In this document: piece by piece, positions 9,244 through 18,753 of the stretch
Numbering within the stretch: position 1 is the stretch's first letter
How the letters are laid out: each line of letters opens with the position of its first letter
Origin: Arthrobacter woluwensis
Lineage (GTDB): Bacteria; Actinomycetota; Actinomycetes; Actinomycetales; Micrococcaceae
Reading direction: 5' to 3'
NCBI RefSeq assembly: GCF_030816155.1
Contig: NZ_JAUSXR010000001.1
Location: 2,294,001-2,358,000, forward strand
DNA length: 64,000 nucleotides
Program-made: the position numbers and the translations under genes
Notes under the pieces: model-generated
Databases searched by the model: none
The model's input: only the letters and a program-made list of their open reading frames with translations
Told to the model about the DNA's origin: nothing

Positions 9244-9461
9244 GGTTCTCCCATAGTGTTCTCACGCAGGCCTCGGTTCAGGCCCTGGCTGACGGGAATC
9301 ACCGCGCGGGGCGGACAGCCGCATCTGCCCGCGACGATGCGGACGGACGGCTGCAACTCCTAGCTTGCCACACGACGGAGGCCGGGTCCTGCCGCCGGTC
9401 ACGGTGCGTCACCACGACCGGCCGCAGCGCCCGGCCTCACTGCGAGGACGGAGCCTGACGC

Positions 9462-11075
9462 CTACTGCTTGGCGGCGTCCAGGGTCACCTCGATCTGCTT
9501 GCTCTGACCGTTCCGCAGCACGGTCACCGTGGCCTTGCCGCCGGCGGGCTGCTCGCGGACCGCCGCGGTCAGCTCCTTGGCGTCGGAGATGGTGTACCCG
9601 GCGAACTGCGTGATCACATCGCCCTTCCGGATCCCGGCCTTGTCAGCCGCGGAACCCGGCACGACACTCATGACGAGGCCGCCCACGGAGAACGCCGAGG
9701 AGTCGCTGGAGCCGGCGGACTGGCTCTGCACCGTGGTGCCGAACTGACCGTGCGTCGCCTTGCCGTCCTTGATGATGTCCTGGGCGATCCGCTTGGCGTA
9801 ATTGATCGGGATGCTGAAGCCGACGCCGATGTTGCCGGTGCTGCCGCTGCCGTCGCTGGAACCGCTGCCCGCCGTCGCGATGGCGACGTTGACGCCGACC
9901 ACCTCACCCTTGCCGTTGACGAGGGCGCCGCCCGAGTTGCCGGGGTTGATGGCGGCGTCCGTCTGGATGACGTTGAGGTACACCGAGCCGCCGGAGGACG
10001 AGGACTTGTTCTGGCCGAACGGCGGGGCGAAGTTGTAGCCGCCGTCGTCCTTGCCGGAGTCACTGCCGTCCGAGGGCGCAGCCGAGGACTGCACCGAGAT
10101 CGTGCGGTTCAGGGTGGAGACGATGCCGTCCGTCACCGTGTTGGTGAGGCCGAGCGGCGAGCCGATGGCCACCGCCGTGTCACCGACGTTCAGCTTGCCG
10201 GAGTCCCCCAGGGTGGCGGGAACCAGTCCGGAGGGGTCGACCTTGATGACCGCGAGGTCGGAAAGCGGATCCGTCCCGACCACGGTGGCTTTGAGGACCT
10301 TGCCGCCGCTCGTGCGGACCTCCACCGTGGGCTTGGAGACGGCGCCGTCCAGCGTCACGACGTGGGTATTGGTGAGGATGTGGCCCTGATCGTCGAGGAC
10401 GATGCCCGATCCCGTGCCCGAGGAGTTCCCGCCGCTGGCGGCGATGGTCACGACGCTCGGGGCCGCCTTGGCCGCCGCGGCCGTGACCGCGGTGACGCTG
10501 TCCTTGTTGTTGATGACGATCCCGCCCTGTCCGCTGCTGTTGGACTGGGTCGCCGCGGCCGGCTGACCGGCGTTGAGCAGGGAGTTGCCACCGACGCCGA
10601 CGGCGCCGCCGACCAGTCCTGCCGCGAGCACGGCCGCCACGAGCGTGCCGACGCCGATCTTCCGCGATGTCTTCGGCTGGGTTCCCTGCGTGGCGTACGG
10701 CTGAGCCGGGGCCGCCTGCTGCTGCGGGTAGCCGCTCTGCTGGCCGTAGAACTGGGGACCGGCGCCGTCGTGCGTGCCGCCGTGCTGCGACGCCGGGGCG
10801 CCCGCCATGGCCGGCGCGGCCGGCGCACCCGGCGCGTAGCCCGGCTGAGGCGGTTGCTGCGGCTGGGGCTGCTGATATCCGCCCTGCTGGTACGGAGCCT
10901 GGTGGGCCTGCGGCTTCTGCACCTGGTCCTGAGAAGGAGACCCCGGGGCGGACGGGTGACTCGGGAGTGCCTGCGTGGGCTCCGTGGCGTGCTCGAGAGG
11001 CATGGTCGGGTGCTCCTGTGGGCGGGGCTCGTGGGAGGCCGCGCCGCCGTGCTCGTTGCTGGGGTTCTCCGTCAT
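9462..11075 (-). CDS. Membrane-anchored trypsin-like serine protease with PDZ domain (HtrA/DegP family)
   Basis: Envelope quality-control protease of 537 residues. The ATG at 11075, preceded by GAAAGGCAGAACG, is preferred over an in-frame start 14 codons earlier. Residues 1-135 are a Pro/Gln-rich cytosolic tail, 140-163 a single membrane anchor (KIGVGTLVAAVLAAGLVGG), then an extracytoplasmic S1C protease domain. The triad is His238 (TNTHVV), Asp273 (LSDLAV) and Ser381 (GNSGGA). A C-terminal PDZ domain (VVPGSAADKAGIRKGDVITQF) follows. It is divergent from the TPM/PspA envelope-stress pair, which suggests related roles. Confidence 0.94.
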   Translation of the reverse strand: MTENPSNEHGGAASHEPRPQEHPTMPLEHATEPTQALPSHPSAPGSPSQDQVQKPQAHQAPYQQGGYQQPQPQQPPQPGYAPGAPAAPAMAGAPASQHGGTHDGAGPQFYGQQSGYPQQQAAPAQPYATQGTQPKTSRKIGVGTLVAAVLAAGLVGGAVGVGGNSLLNAGQPAAATQSNSSGQGGIVINNKDSVTAVTAAAAKAAPSVVTIAASGGNSSGTGSGIVLDDQGHILTNTHVVTLDGAVSKPTVEVRTSGGKVLKATVVGTDPLSDLAVIKVDPSGLVPATLGDSGKLNVGDTAVAIGSPLGLTNTVTDGIVSTLNRTISVQSSAAPSDGSDSGKDDGGYNFAPPFGQNKSSSSGGSVYLNVIQTDAAINPGNSGGALVNGKGEVVGVNVAIATAGSGSSDGSGSTGNIGVGFSIPINYAKRIAQDIIKDGKATHGQFGTTVQSQSAGSSDSSAFSVGGLVMSVVPGSAADKAGIRKGDVITQFAGYTISDAKELTAAVREQPAGGKATVTVLRNGQSKQIEVTLDAAKQ

Positions 11076-11359
11076 CGTTCTGCCTTTCAGATTCGTCTTC
11101 CGGCTTCCACTATCCATAAGGAGTCTGAGCGGACTGAAAGCACTGGCTGACTGTTTGCTGAAAGCCTAGACGCGGCATACGACCGGCTGGGGAACCTTTT
11201 CGCCATGGGCGGAGTTCCACTGATGGACGCCCCTTTCGGGGCATGCCTAGAATCAAGGAAATGCCACAGCGGCCAACGGCTGAGCAGTACGGCTGGGGGA
11301 CGTTCATGGCAGCGGGTCCGACTACCTCAGCGGGTCCCGTGACTGCTGAAAGGTAGCGG

Positions 11360-13381
11360 ATGCGCACCCTGTTGAAACAGGCCAGGACGATTCTCGCCGT
11401 GGGGCTGGGCCTCTCGGCCACACTTCTCCTCGGCACCACCGCCGCGCAGGCGGCCGACCCCGTGACCATCGGTCCGGGGCAGAACATCGTGGACCCCGGC
11501 AACAAGCTGGACCAGGGCAAAGTGCAGTCCGCCATCAGCAAGCTGTACAAGGACCAGAAGATCAACCTCTACGTCGTGGTGGTGGACACCTTCACGAACC
11601 CTTCGGCCCCGACCGACTGGGCCAACGCCGTGGCCAAGAAGAAGAGCTTCGGTTCCAAGGACCTGCTGTACGTGGTGGCCTCTTCCGAAGGCAAGGCCAA
11701 TCTGACCCGTGGCCCGAAGAGCCCCATCAGCAATGATCAGCGCGGCAAGATCAGCGACGCCGCCACCGCCCAGCTCGCCCAGGGCAAGCTGGACTTCACC
11801 GCGGCTGCGGTCGCCGTGGCCGAGCAGACGGACAAGGAGCTCTCCGGCCCCGGCGCCACGCCGTTCCTCGTCGGCGGCGCCGTGGTGGTCGTCGGCGGCG
11901 CGGGCGCCTTCTGGCTGGTCCGCCGCCGTCGTCAGGCCGCGCAGGCCGCCGGCATCGAGAACGCGCCCACCGAGCAGGACCGTCTGGCCCGGATGAGCAT
12001 CGAGCAGCTGCGGGCCGAGAGCGGCCCCCTCCTGATCGCAGCCGACGACGCCATCAAGACGAGCGAGCAAGAACTCGGCTTCGCGGAGGCGCAGTTCGGC
12101 CCGGACGCGGTGAAGGACTTCGCCGCGGCGGTGCAGCAGGCCAAGGCCCAGCTCAGCGAGTCCTTCAAGTTCCAGCAGCAGCTGGATGACCACATCCCGG
12201 ACACCCCGGAGCAGCAGCGCACCTGGCTGACGCAGATCATCGGCTACTCGGAGGCGGCGATCGCCTCCCTCAAGGATCAGCAGGCCTCCTTCGACTCCCT
12301 GCGTGAGCTGGAGAAGAACGCACCGCAAGCCGTGGTCCGGATCAAGTCCGACGCCGGCGCGGCCACCCAGGCCATCCAGGCTGCCGAGCAGAAGCTCGAG
12401 GGTCTCCGCCAGGGCTACGCCCCGACGGCCCTCGCGCAGGTCCAGGACAACATCGCGCAGGCACGGGAGCGTCTCGACTTCGTCGGTAACGCCGTGAGCA
12501 CCGCCGAGCAACGTCTGCAGGCCGGCGACGGCGGTCAGGCCGCCGTCGCGGTCCGCGCTGCGGAAGGGTCCCTCGGTCAGGCGCAGAAGCTCGTCGAGGC
12601 GATCTCCTCCGTTGACCAGAACCTGGCGCAGGCCAAGACCTCGCTGGAGGCGGCGGTCTCCCAGGCCGCACAGGACCTGGCCCAGGCGAAGGCCTACGCC
12701 CAGACCGGTCAGCACCCTGAACTGAACGGGCCCGTGGCGGGCGTGGAGGCCGCACTGGCCGGAATCAAGGCCCGCTACCAGGACGGCCACCTCGATCCCG
12801 TCGCGGATCTGCAGGCCCTGTCGAACTCCACCGCCGCCCTGGACCAGGTGCTCACGGGTGTGCGGGACCAGCAGGAGCAGGCTCAGCGGGCGCGTGCGTC
12901 GCTGCAGCAGAGCATCGTCACGGCCCAGTCCCAGATCAGCGCCACGAGCGACTACGTCGCGGCACGGCGCGGCGGCGTGGGGACCGAGGCGCGCACCCGT
13001 CTCGCGGAGGCCCAGCGCAATCTCGACTACGCGATCTCCATCTCCCAGAGCGATCCGGTGCAGGCCCTCAACTACGCCAACCAGGCCAACGCCCTGGCCG
13101 GACAGGCCGCCCAGCTGGCCCAGTCCGATGTCGACCAGTTCGGCATGAACCAGCGCGGCTACGGCGGCGGTGGCATGTTCGGTGGAGGCAACGGCAACGG
13201 ACTGGGAGGCGCGATCCTCGGCGGCCTCCTGATCAACTCCATCCTCAACAGCGGAAACCACCACGACTCCGGCGGGGGCTGGGGCGGAGGCTTCGGCGGA
13301 GGCGACTCCGGCGGAGGCTGGGGTGGAGGCGATTCCGGCGGGGGCTGGGGCGGCGACTCAGGCGGCGATTCCAGCTTCTGA
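11360..13381 (+). CDS. Secreted/membrane TPM-domain protein with coiled-coil region and Gly-rich tail
   Basis: Protein of 673 residues. Residues 1-32 form a signal peptide ending AQAADP. Residues about 40-160 are a TPM (YgcG-like) domain: NKLDQGKVQSAISKL, then LYVVVVDTF and GSKDLLYVVAS. A membrane segment (FLVGGAVVVVGGAGAFWLV) lies near 175-195 and is followed by RRRRQ. Residues 200-600 are Ala/Gln-rich helical coiled coil. The tail is Gly/Trp/Ser-rich (GGGWGGG repeats) and ends DSSF. TPM domains are found in putative phosphatases and photosystem-repair proteins; the activity here is unknown. It is 117 bp upstream of a pspA homologue on the same strand, a known association. Confidence 0.85.
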   Translation: MRTLLKQARTILAVGLGLSATLLLGTTAAQAADPVTIGPGQNIVDPGNKLDQGKVQSAISKLYKDQKINLYVVVVDTFTNPSAPTDWANAVAKKKSFGSKDLLYVVASSEGKANLTRGPKSPISNDQRGKISDAATAQLAQGKLDFTAAAVAVAEQTDKELSGPGATPFLVGGAVVVVGGAGAFWLVRRRRQAAQAAGIENAPTEQDRLARMSIEQLRAESGPLLIAADDAIKTSEQELGFAEAQFGPDAVKDFAAAVQQAKAQLSESFKFQQQLDDHIPDTPEQQRTWLTQIIGYSEAAIASLKDQQASFDSLRELEKNAPQAVVRIKSDAGAATQAIQAAEQKLEGLRQGYAPTALAQVQDNIAQARERLDFVGNAVSTAEQRLQAGDGGQAAVAVRAAEGSLGQAQKLVEAISSVDQNLAQAKTSLEAAVSQAAQDLAQAKAYAQTGQHPELNGPVAGVEAALAGIKARYQDGHLDPVADLQALSNSTAALDQVLTGVRDQQEQAQRARASLQQSIVTAQSQISATSDYVAARRGGVGTEARTRLAEAQRNLDYAISISQSDPVQALNYANQANALAGQAAQLAQSDVDQFGMNQRGYGGGGMFGGGNGNGLGGAILGGLLINSILNSGNHHDSGGGWGGGFGGGDSGGGWGGGDSGGGWGGDSGGDSSF

Positions 13382-13498
13382 CCCCGTCCGACCAGACCCT
13401 ACGATTTCAGACACTTTCAGACACACATCACCCACGCGTCCATGACCACGCCGGCGGCGGCCGCCTTCGGCATCACGGGCCACACGAAAGGTAACACC

Positions 13499-14308
13499 AT
13501 GGCAAAGCAGTCCATTTTCGGTCGCATCGCGCAGCTGGCCAAGGCGAACATCAACGCGCTGCTCGATTCCGCCGAAGACCCGCAGAAGATGCTGGACCAG
13601 ATGGTCCGCGACTACACCAACAACATCGCGGAGGCCGAGTCGGCCGTGGCGCAGACGATCGGCAACCTGCGCATGCTGGAGCAGGACCACGCCGAAGACG
13701 TCCGCAACGCCCAGGACTGGGGCAACAAGGCCCTCGCGGCCTCGCGCAAGGCTGACGAGTACCGCACCGCCGGCAATGCCGCCGACGCCCAGAAGTTCGA
13801 CAATCTCGCCAAGGTCGCCATCCAGCGTCAGATGACCTCCGAGAGCGAGGCCCGTGCGGCCGAGCCGAACATCGCAGCCCAGACGGAGGTGGTGGACCGC
13901 CTCAAGACCGGCCTGGACCAGATGCGCGGCAAGCTCAACGAGCTGACCTCCAAGCGCAACGAGCTCGTGGCACGCGCCAAGACCGCTCAGGCTCAGACCC
14001 AGGTCAACGACGCGCTCCGCAGCATCGACATCATGGATCCCACCAGCGAGGTCGGCCGCTTCGAGCAGAAGATCCGCCGCGAGGAGGCCAAGGTCCTCGG
14101 TCAGCAGGAGCTCGCTGCGTCCAGCCTGGACGCCCAGTTCAACCAGCTTGAGGACCTCGGCGAGCAGACCGAGATCGAGGCCCGCCTGGCCGCTCTGAAG
14201 TCCGGCGGCAGCCCGGCCGCGATCTCCGGCGCCCCGGCCGCGCCTGCGGCCGCCAAGCCGCTGGCGGGCGCGGGCACCGTCAACGAAGAGGACTTCGACC
14301 GCCTCTGA
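13499..14308 (+). CDS. PspA/IM30 family envelope-stress protein
   Basis: Protein of 269 residues. The ATG at 13499, after GAAAGGTAACACC, is chosen over an in-frame ATG 19 codons upstream. MAKQSIFGRIAQLAKANINALLDSAEDPQKMLDQMVRDY is the PspA amphipathic N-terminal helix and first core helix. The rest is nearly all alpha-helical coiled coil, with an Ala/Pro-rich C-terminus ending EEDFDRL. PspA proteins assemble on the inner leaflet to stabilise a damaged membrane. No PspB, PspC or PspF is present; the TPM-domain gene upstream is the likely partner. Confidence 0.93.
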   Translation: MAKQSIFGRIAQLAKANINALLDSAEDPQKMLDQMVRDYTNNIAEAESAVAQTIGNLRMLEQDHAEDVRNAQDWGNKALAASRKADEYRTAGNAADAQKFDNLAKVAIQRQMTSESEARAAEPNIAAQTEVVDRLKTGLDQMRGKLNELTSKRNELVARAKTAQAQTQVNDALRSIDIMDPTSEVGRFEQKIRREEAKVLGQQELAASSLDAQFNQLEDLGEQTEIEARLAALKSGGSPAAISGAPAAPAAAKPLAGAGTVNEEDFDRL

Positions 14309-14343
14309 GCCTCAGTCGCTCCTGAAGGGTGTGCCCTTCGGAA

Positions 14344-14378
14344 AAGAGCCCCCGGACCTTCGTGGTCCGGGGGCTCTT
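14344..14378. terminator. Bidirectional terminator between pspA homologue and GNAT gene
   Basis: Perfect 15-bp arms at 14344-14358 and 14364-14378 enclose a TTCGT loop. A-rich sequence on the left (GGAAAAG) and T-rich on the right (CTTCTGTTCG) would give short U-tracts in both directions. It sits between two convergent genes. Confidence 0.85.
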
Positions 14379-14431
14379 CTGTTCGTTCTCGACGCCGGCG
14401 GTCGACCGCCGGCGTCGTCGGCGCCCGGGCG

Positions 14432-14965
14432 TCAGCCCTCGTTGAGGCGCTGGAACAGCCGGTGGTCCTGCCAGCGGCCCTCGATCTTGAGGTACCGCGG
14501 TGCCGTCCCGAATTCCGTGAAGCCGTTCTTGAGCAGAACACGCTGTGATGCCGCGTTGTGGAGCAGTGTGCCCGCCTCCAGCCGGTGGAGCCCCAGCTGG
14601 CGGAAACCGTGCTCGACAGCCTCTCCGACGGCCCTTCCGGCCAGGCCACGGCCCGTGCGCCCGGCGGCGACCCAGTAGCCCAGGCTGCCCGACTCGAAGG
14701 CGCCCCGCACGATGTTGTTGATGTTCAGCCGGCCGGCCACGGCGCCGTCGTCGTCCAGGATGACGAAGGGCGCCCGGCTCCCCTGCGCCAGCGCCTCCAG
14801 CGCGCCGCGGATCTCCAGGCGTTGCCCTTCCTCCGTGAAGAAGAACTCGGGCCGCACGGGCTCCCACGGCGCCAGGTGCTTGCGGCTCTCCTGCAGTAGG
14901 GTCGCGACGGCGGCGGCATCGTTCAGAGTGATCGGGCGCAGAGTGAGGGGGCGCAAGGAGGTCAT
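14432..14965 (-). CDS. GNAT family N-acetyltransferase (RimJ/RimL-like)
   Basis: Acetyl-CoA-dependent acetyltransferase of 177 residues. The ATG at 14965, with GAGGATGAG upstream, is preferred; the open frame continues 50 codons further but the extension looks non-coding. The acetyl-CoA loop is GRTGRGLAGRAV near residues 103-114, preceded by GSLGYWV. The HNAASQRVLLKNGF motif is typical of the RimJ/RimL subfamily, which acetylates protein N-termini or small substrates. The true substrate is unknown. It is convergent with the pspA homologue. Confidence 0.88.
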   Translation of the reverse strand: MTSLRPLTLRPITLNDAAAVATLLQESRKHLAPWEPVRPEFFFTEEGQRLEIRGALEALAQGSRAPFVILDDDGAVAGRLNINNIVRGAFESGSLGYWVAAGRTGRGLAGRAVGEAVEHGFRQLGLHRLEAGTLLHNAASQRVLLKNGFTEFGTAPRYLKIEGRWQDHRLFQRLNEG

Positions 14966-15097
14966 CAGCTCATCCTCGTCGCCGCCGGGCCGGACGGCAA
15001 GCGGACAGGCCACCCGAAGGGGTCGAGCTTGCACTTTCTTGGGGTTCCCCCGCCCGAACTCCCGAGAAACTGCAAGGTCAACCAGTGCCAGGGCATG

Positions 15098-15127
15098 AAA
15101 AAGGGCCGGAACCATTGGTTCCGGCCC
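15098..15127 (-). terminator. Intrinsic terminator of initiator tRNA copy 1
   Basis: Arms GGGCCGGAACCA (15103-15114) and TGGTTCCGGCCC (15116-15127) pair perfectly. On the minus strand the stem is followed by TTTTT, read from A-run 15098-15102. It starts 7 nt after the tRNA 3' end. Confidence 0.92.
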
Positions 15128-15134
15128 TCGCGAG

Positions 15135-15208
15135 TTGCGGGGACAGGATTTGAACCTGTGACCTCTGGGTTATGAGCCCAGCGAGCTACCGAACTGCTCC
15201 ACCCCGCG
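15135..15208 (-). tRNA. Initiator tRNA-Met (CAT), copy 1
   Basis: A 74-nt cloverleaf on the minus strand with anticodon CAT in GGGCTCATAACCC. Initiator features are visible: a C1-A72 acceptor mismatch (5' CGCGGGG against CCCCGCA) and three consecutive G-C pairs closing the anticodon stem. T-loop GTTCAAATC is normal. CCA is not encoded. The sequence is identical to copy 2 at 15358-15431. Confidence 0.96.
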
Positions 15209-15219
15209 TCGTACCGTCA

Positions 15220-15248
15220 ACGTTACCCGCTCAGCCCTGTCGCACCAA
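15220..15248 (-). promoter_or_regulatory. Promoter of initiator tRNA copy 1
   Basis: On the minus strand, TTGGTG (15248-15243) and TAACGT (15225-15220) are separated by exactly 17 bp. The -10 ends 11 bp before the tRNA 5' end. It lies downstream of the copy 2 terminator, so copy 1 can be transcribed on its own. Confidence 0.7.
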
Positions 15249-15313
15249 TTCGAGGCCGCGTGATCTCCGCCTCATGGTGCCGGACGTCGGAAAATGCAGT
15301 GCTGCATGCACCG

Positions 15314-15352
15314 GGAAAACAAGAAGGCCGGAACCAATGGTTCCGGCCTTCT
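15314..15352 (-). terminator. Intrinsic terminator of initiator tRNA copy 2
   Basis: Arms AGAAGGCCGGAACCA (15322-15336) and TGGTTCCGGCCTTCT (15338-15352) pair over 15 bp. On the minus strand the stem is followed by TGTTTTCCC. The core is the same GGCCGGAACCA sequence used at the copy 1 terminator, so the duplication includes the terminator. Confidence 0.9.
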
Positions 15353-15357
15353 GCCAG

Positions 15358-15431
15358 TTGCGGGGACAGGATTTGAACCTGTGACCTCTGGGTTATGAGC
15401 CCAGCGAGCTACCGAACTGCTCCACCCCGCG
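15358..15431 (-). tRNA. Initiator tRNA-Met (CAT), copy 2
   Basis: Identical 74-nt sequence to copy 1, with the same C1-A72 mismatch and GGG/CCC anticodon stem of initiator tRNA. It is 149 bp from copy 1 and is transcribed first if the two are read in series, although a terminator lies between them. Confidence 0.96.
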
Positions 15432-15442
15432 TCGCAAGAACT

Positions 15443-15471
15443 ACTCTACCGGCTGATGAACCGCAGACCAA
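15443..15471 (-). promoter_or_regulatory. Promoter of initiator tRNA copy 2
   Basis: On the minus strand, TTGGTC (15471-15466) and TAGAGT (15448-15443) have a 17-bp spacer, placed as at copy 1 relative to the tRNA. The shared TTGG -35 and spacing support both promoters. Confidence 0.7.
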
Positions 15472-15533
15472 ATCGAGGTGACGTGATCAGCGCCTCACCT
15501 GCCGCGATACGCGACGCGGGGCGGGCTTTCGGG

Positions 15534-18521
15534 CTACTTCCCCGTGCTCGGCGAAGGGCTCGACGACGGCGACGGGCTGGGCGTCGCCGCACCCTGAGCG
15601 CCCTCGGCGGCCAGAGCCCGGTTCAGCGCGTCCTGCAGCTTCTTCTGCTGCTCGCCGTAGGTCGCGAAGTCGCCGTTCTTCAGGGCGGCCTGGCCGGCGT
15701 CGATCGCCTTCTTCGCGTCGTCCAGCGCCGCCTTCAGCCCCGGCGCGGGAGCAGTGCCGCCGCCGTTGCCTCCGGTGTTGCCCGAGGCCGAGCCGGAGCC
15801 GGTGCCACCGGAGCTGCCGTTGTTGTTGGCGGCGTCACCGGCCTTGGTTCCCGAGTTGCCGCCGAACAGCTGATCGAGCGCCGCATCCAGCGTCGGAGCG
15901 AAGCCGACCTGGTCACCGAACGCCACCAGCACGCGCTGCAGCGTGGGGTACGCCGTGCTGCCGGTGGACTTCAGGTAGACCGGCTGCACGTAGAGCAGAC
16001 CGCCGCCCATCGGCACCGTGAGCAGGTTGCCGCTCACCACGGAGGAGGCGCCCTGCCGCAGCAGGTTCAGTTCGCGGGAGACGTTCGGGTCCGAGTCGAA
16101 CTTGTTCTGCGCCTGCCCCGGACCCGGGACCAGCGTGTCGGTGGGCAGCCTGAGGAGCTCGAGCTCGCCATACTTGGGATCCTTCACACCCGCCTTGTCC
16201 CCGGCATCGCCATTGGCGGCCAGGAAGCCGTAGAGCACGTTGCGGGCGTTGCCACCCACGGTCTGCGGGATGAAGGTGCTCGTGAGGCGGAAGGCCGTGC
16301 TGGACTCACCCGGCATCTGCATCGACATGTAGTACGGCGGCTGCTTCACAGGCGCGACGTCGTTGCCCTTGATCGTCGGGTCGTTCGGCACGCTCCACGC
16401 GTCGTTGTTCTTGTAGAACCCGTCGGCGTCGGTCACGTGGTAGCGGCCCAGCAGCTCACGCTGCACCTTGAAGAGGTCTTCGGGGTACCGGACGTGGCTG
16501 ATCAGGTCGCCGGACATCTCGGACAGCGGCTTCACCGTGGTGGGGAAGACCTTCTGCCACGCCTTGAGGATCGGGTCCTGATCGTCCCACGCGTACAGGG
16601 AGACGGAACCGTCATAGGCGTCCACCGTGGCCTTGACCGAGTTGCGGATGTAGTTCACCGACTCACCGGGGAGTGCCGCGAGCCGGCCCGCCGCGGTCTG
16701 GGAATCACGGGTCGCGGAGTCCAGCTGCTGCGACTGCGAATACGGCAGATCGCTGCTGGTGGTGTAGCCGTCGACGATCCACTTCACCCGGCCGTCCACC
16801 ACGGCGGGATAGGCGTTGCCGTCGATGGTGAGGTACGGAGCCACCTTCTCGACGCGGTCACGCGGGTTCCGGTCGTAGAGGATCTGCGAGTCGGCGTTCA
16901 CGCCGTCGGAGAGCAGCAGGTCCGAGGACTGGAACTTGATGGCGTACAGCAGCTTGTTGAGCGGATTGCCCACGTTCGGGCCGCCATTGCCGGTGAAGGT
17001 GTACTGGGTTTCGCCGCCGTCCTTGCTGGCCGGCCGGTCCTGCTCCCGGTGAGGGGCACCCTGAGGGGCGCCCACGATCGAGTACTCGGGCGAATTCTCG
17101 CCGAAGTAGATCCGAGGCTGGTACTTGCTGTCGTCACCGAACACGCCGGTGCTCGGGATCCCCGACTGCAGGAAGTCCGGCTTGCCGTCCGAGGTGAACT
17201 TGTTGCCCTTGGCCGCCACGACGCCGTAGCCGTGCGTGTAGACGATGTGCTTGTTGTACCAGGACTGCTGGTCGGCATTCAGCCCGTCCGGGTTCAGCTC
17301 GCGCAAGGCGATCACGGTGTCCTGGACCTTGCCGTTGATCTTGTAACGGTCCACGTTGAGGGTGCTCGGGAACTGGTAGTACGGGCGGTACTGCTCGAGC
17401 TGACCGAACGACGCCGAGACCAGGTTCGGGTCCAACAGACGAATGCTCGCCGCGGTCTCCGCGTCATTCCGGAGCGCGCCCTGAGCCGCGGTGGTGGTGG
17501 CTTTGTACTCGTTGACCTTGATCTTGTCGAGGCCATAAGCCGCGCGGGTAGCGTCGATGTTCCGCTGGATGAACTCCTTCTCCAGGGTCTGCTCCGACGG
17601 ACGCACCTGGAACTGCTGGATGACCCACGGGTAGAGGCCGCCCGCGAGCAGCGAGGTGATGATGAGCATGGCGGTGCCGATGACCGGCAGACGCCATTTG
17701 CCGATGATCGCGGCCACGATGAACAGCACGGCCACGATCGCAGCGGCGACAGCCAGGATCGACCGGGTGGGCACCACGGCGTTCACATCGGTGTACAGGG
17801 CACCGGCCCAGCGGCCGACGTTCGGGTTCTGCACGGTGGTGTAGCGGCCGAGCCAGTAGTTCGCGGCCAGCAGGAGGAGGAAGACGGCGATCGTGATGCC
17901 GAGCTGCAGACGTGCGGCGTGGCTGAAGAACACGCCGCGCGGCTGGATCCGGATCGCGCCGTAGAGGTAGTGGGTCAGCAGACCCGCGAGTCCTGCCACG
18001 GCGACGATGCTCATCAGCAGGGACAGCAGGAAGCCGAGGAACGGCAGCGAGAAGACGTAGAAGCCCAGGTCCAGGTTGAACTGGGGGTCGGTCTGACCGA
18101 AGGACTCCTGATTGAAGAAGAGCAGGACCTTGGGCCACTGACCCATCGCAGCAGTGCCGGCGAAGAGCCCGAGGACCGCCGGAAGGCCGATCATCACGGC
18201 CCGGCGCACCGGTTCCAGCTGGGCCTGGTAGCGGCCCAGATTGTCCTGGGCGGCCTGGTCAGGCGCGTACACCGGGCGGGCCCGGTAGGCCACCCGGATG
18301 GAGAAGTAGACGGCCAGTCCCATGAGCAGGAACACGGCCAGGAAGACTCCGATCCGCGCCAGATTCTGGGTCACGAAAACCCCGATGAACCCGAGCTGCT
18401 GGTACCAGAGGACATCTGTCCAGACATTGGCGAAGAAGACGAAGCCGGCCACGAGTGCGGCCACCACGATGAGTGTTGGCACGAAGGCTCCGCGTCGCCT
18501 GCGGGGCCCGGGGGCTGACAT
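15534..18521 (-). CDS. UPF0182 family integral membrane protein
   Basis: Large membrane protein of about 995 residues and unknown function, conserved in Actinobacteria (COG1615). The ATG at 18521 gives [16 protein letters not shown], followed by a first membrane helix [18 protein letters not shown]. An in-frame GTG at 18542 is possible. About seven hydrophobic segments lie in the first 320 residues. A long extracytoplasmic part follows ([22 protein letters not shown], then VPTRSIL and [13 protein letters not shown] regions). The C-terminus is low-complexity ([18 protein letters not shown] and [12 protein letters not shown]). It is downstream of the PDZ/S16 protease on the same strand, the same neighbour it has in mycobacteria. 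Confidence 0.92.
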   Translation of the reverse strand: MSAPGPRRRRGAFVPTLIVVAALVAGFVFFANVWTDVLWYQQLGFIGVFVTQNLARIGVFLAVFLLMGLAVYFSIRVAYRARPVYAPDQAAQDNLGRYQAQLEPVRRAVMIGLPAVLGLFAGTAAMGQWPKVLLFFNQESFGQTDPQFNLDLGFYVFSLPFLGFLLSLLMSIVAVAGLAGLLTHYLYGAIRIQPRGVFFSHAARLQLGITIAVFLLLLAANYWLGRYTTVQNPNVGRWAGALYTDVNAVVPTRSILAVAAAIVAVLFIVAAIIGKWRLPVIGTAMLIITSLLAGGLYPWVIQQFQVRPSEQTLEKEFIQRNIDATRAAYGLDKIKVNEYKATTTAAQGALRNDAETAASIRLLDPNLVSASFGQLEQYRPYYQFPSTLNVDRYKINGKVQDTVIALRELNPDGLNADQQSWYNKHIVYTHGYGVVAAKGNKFTSDGKPDFLQSGIPSTGVFGDDSKYQPRIYFGENSPEYSIVGAPQGAPHREQDRPASKDGGETQYTFTGNGGPNVGNPLNKLLYAIKFQSSDLLLSDGVNADSQILYDRNPRDRVEKVAPYLTIDGNAYPAVVDGRVKWIVDGYTTSSDLPYSQSQQLDSATRDSQTAAGRLAALPGESVNYIRNSVKATVDAYDGSVSLYAWDDQDPILKAWQKVFPTTVKPLSEMSGDLISHVRYPEDLFKVQRELLGRYHVTDADGFYKNNDAWSVPNDPTIKGNDVAPVKQPPYYMSMQMPGESSTAFRLTSTFIPQTVGGNARNVLYGFLAANGDAGDKAGVKDPKYGELELLRLPTDTLVPGPGQAQNKFDSDPNVSRELNLLRQGASSVVSGNLLTVPMGGGLLYVQPVYLKSTGSTAYPTLQRVLVAFGDQVGFAPTLDAALDQLFGGNSGTKAGDAANNNGSSGGTGSGSASGNTGGNGGGTAPAPGLKAALDDAKKAIDAGQAALKNGDFATYGEQQKKLQDALNRALAAEGAQGAATPSPSPSSSPSPSTGK

Positions 18522-18753
18522 GGGATGGGGTGTTCCTGACACGCTCAGTACCTCGATGGAAGTTTCGCTGCGGTGATGGACGGGGGACCCGTCACACCTG
18601 TTCCACGAACGGATCGGCCGTGAGGTTCCCCGCCTTCAGCCTAACTCCCCCGCCCCGCGCCTGCCCGGGCCGTTCCCGCGCAACCGGCCGGATGACGTGG
18701 CACGACGCCTCGAGCAGGGCAGGACGCGTGCCCGGCCACGCGCCGTCGGGCGC

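Noticed and set aside
11327..13264. Leftward open frame (645 codons) opposite the TPM-domain gene
   Set aside because: No recognisable domain and a composition typical of an antisense shadow; the plus strand has a signal peptide, a TPM domain and a ribosome-binding site.
15135..15431. Direct repeat pair that could look like a CRISPR or mobile repeat
   Set aside because: Each repeat folds as an initiator tRNA with its own promoter and terminator; there are only two copies and no spacer pattern or cas genes.
15456..18518. Long rightward open frame (1020 codons) opposite the UPF0182 gene
   Set aside because: Arg/Val/Glu/His-biased antisense translation with no domain; the opposite strand encodes a clear membrane protein. 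High GC makes such shadows common.
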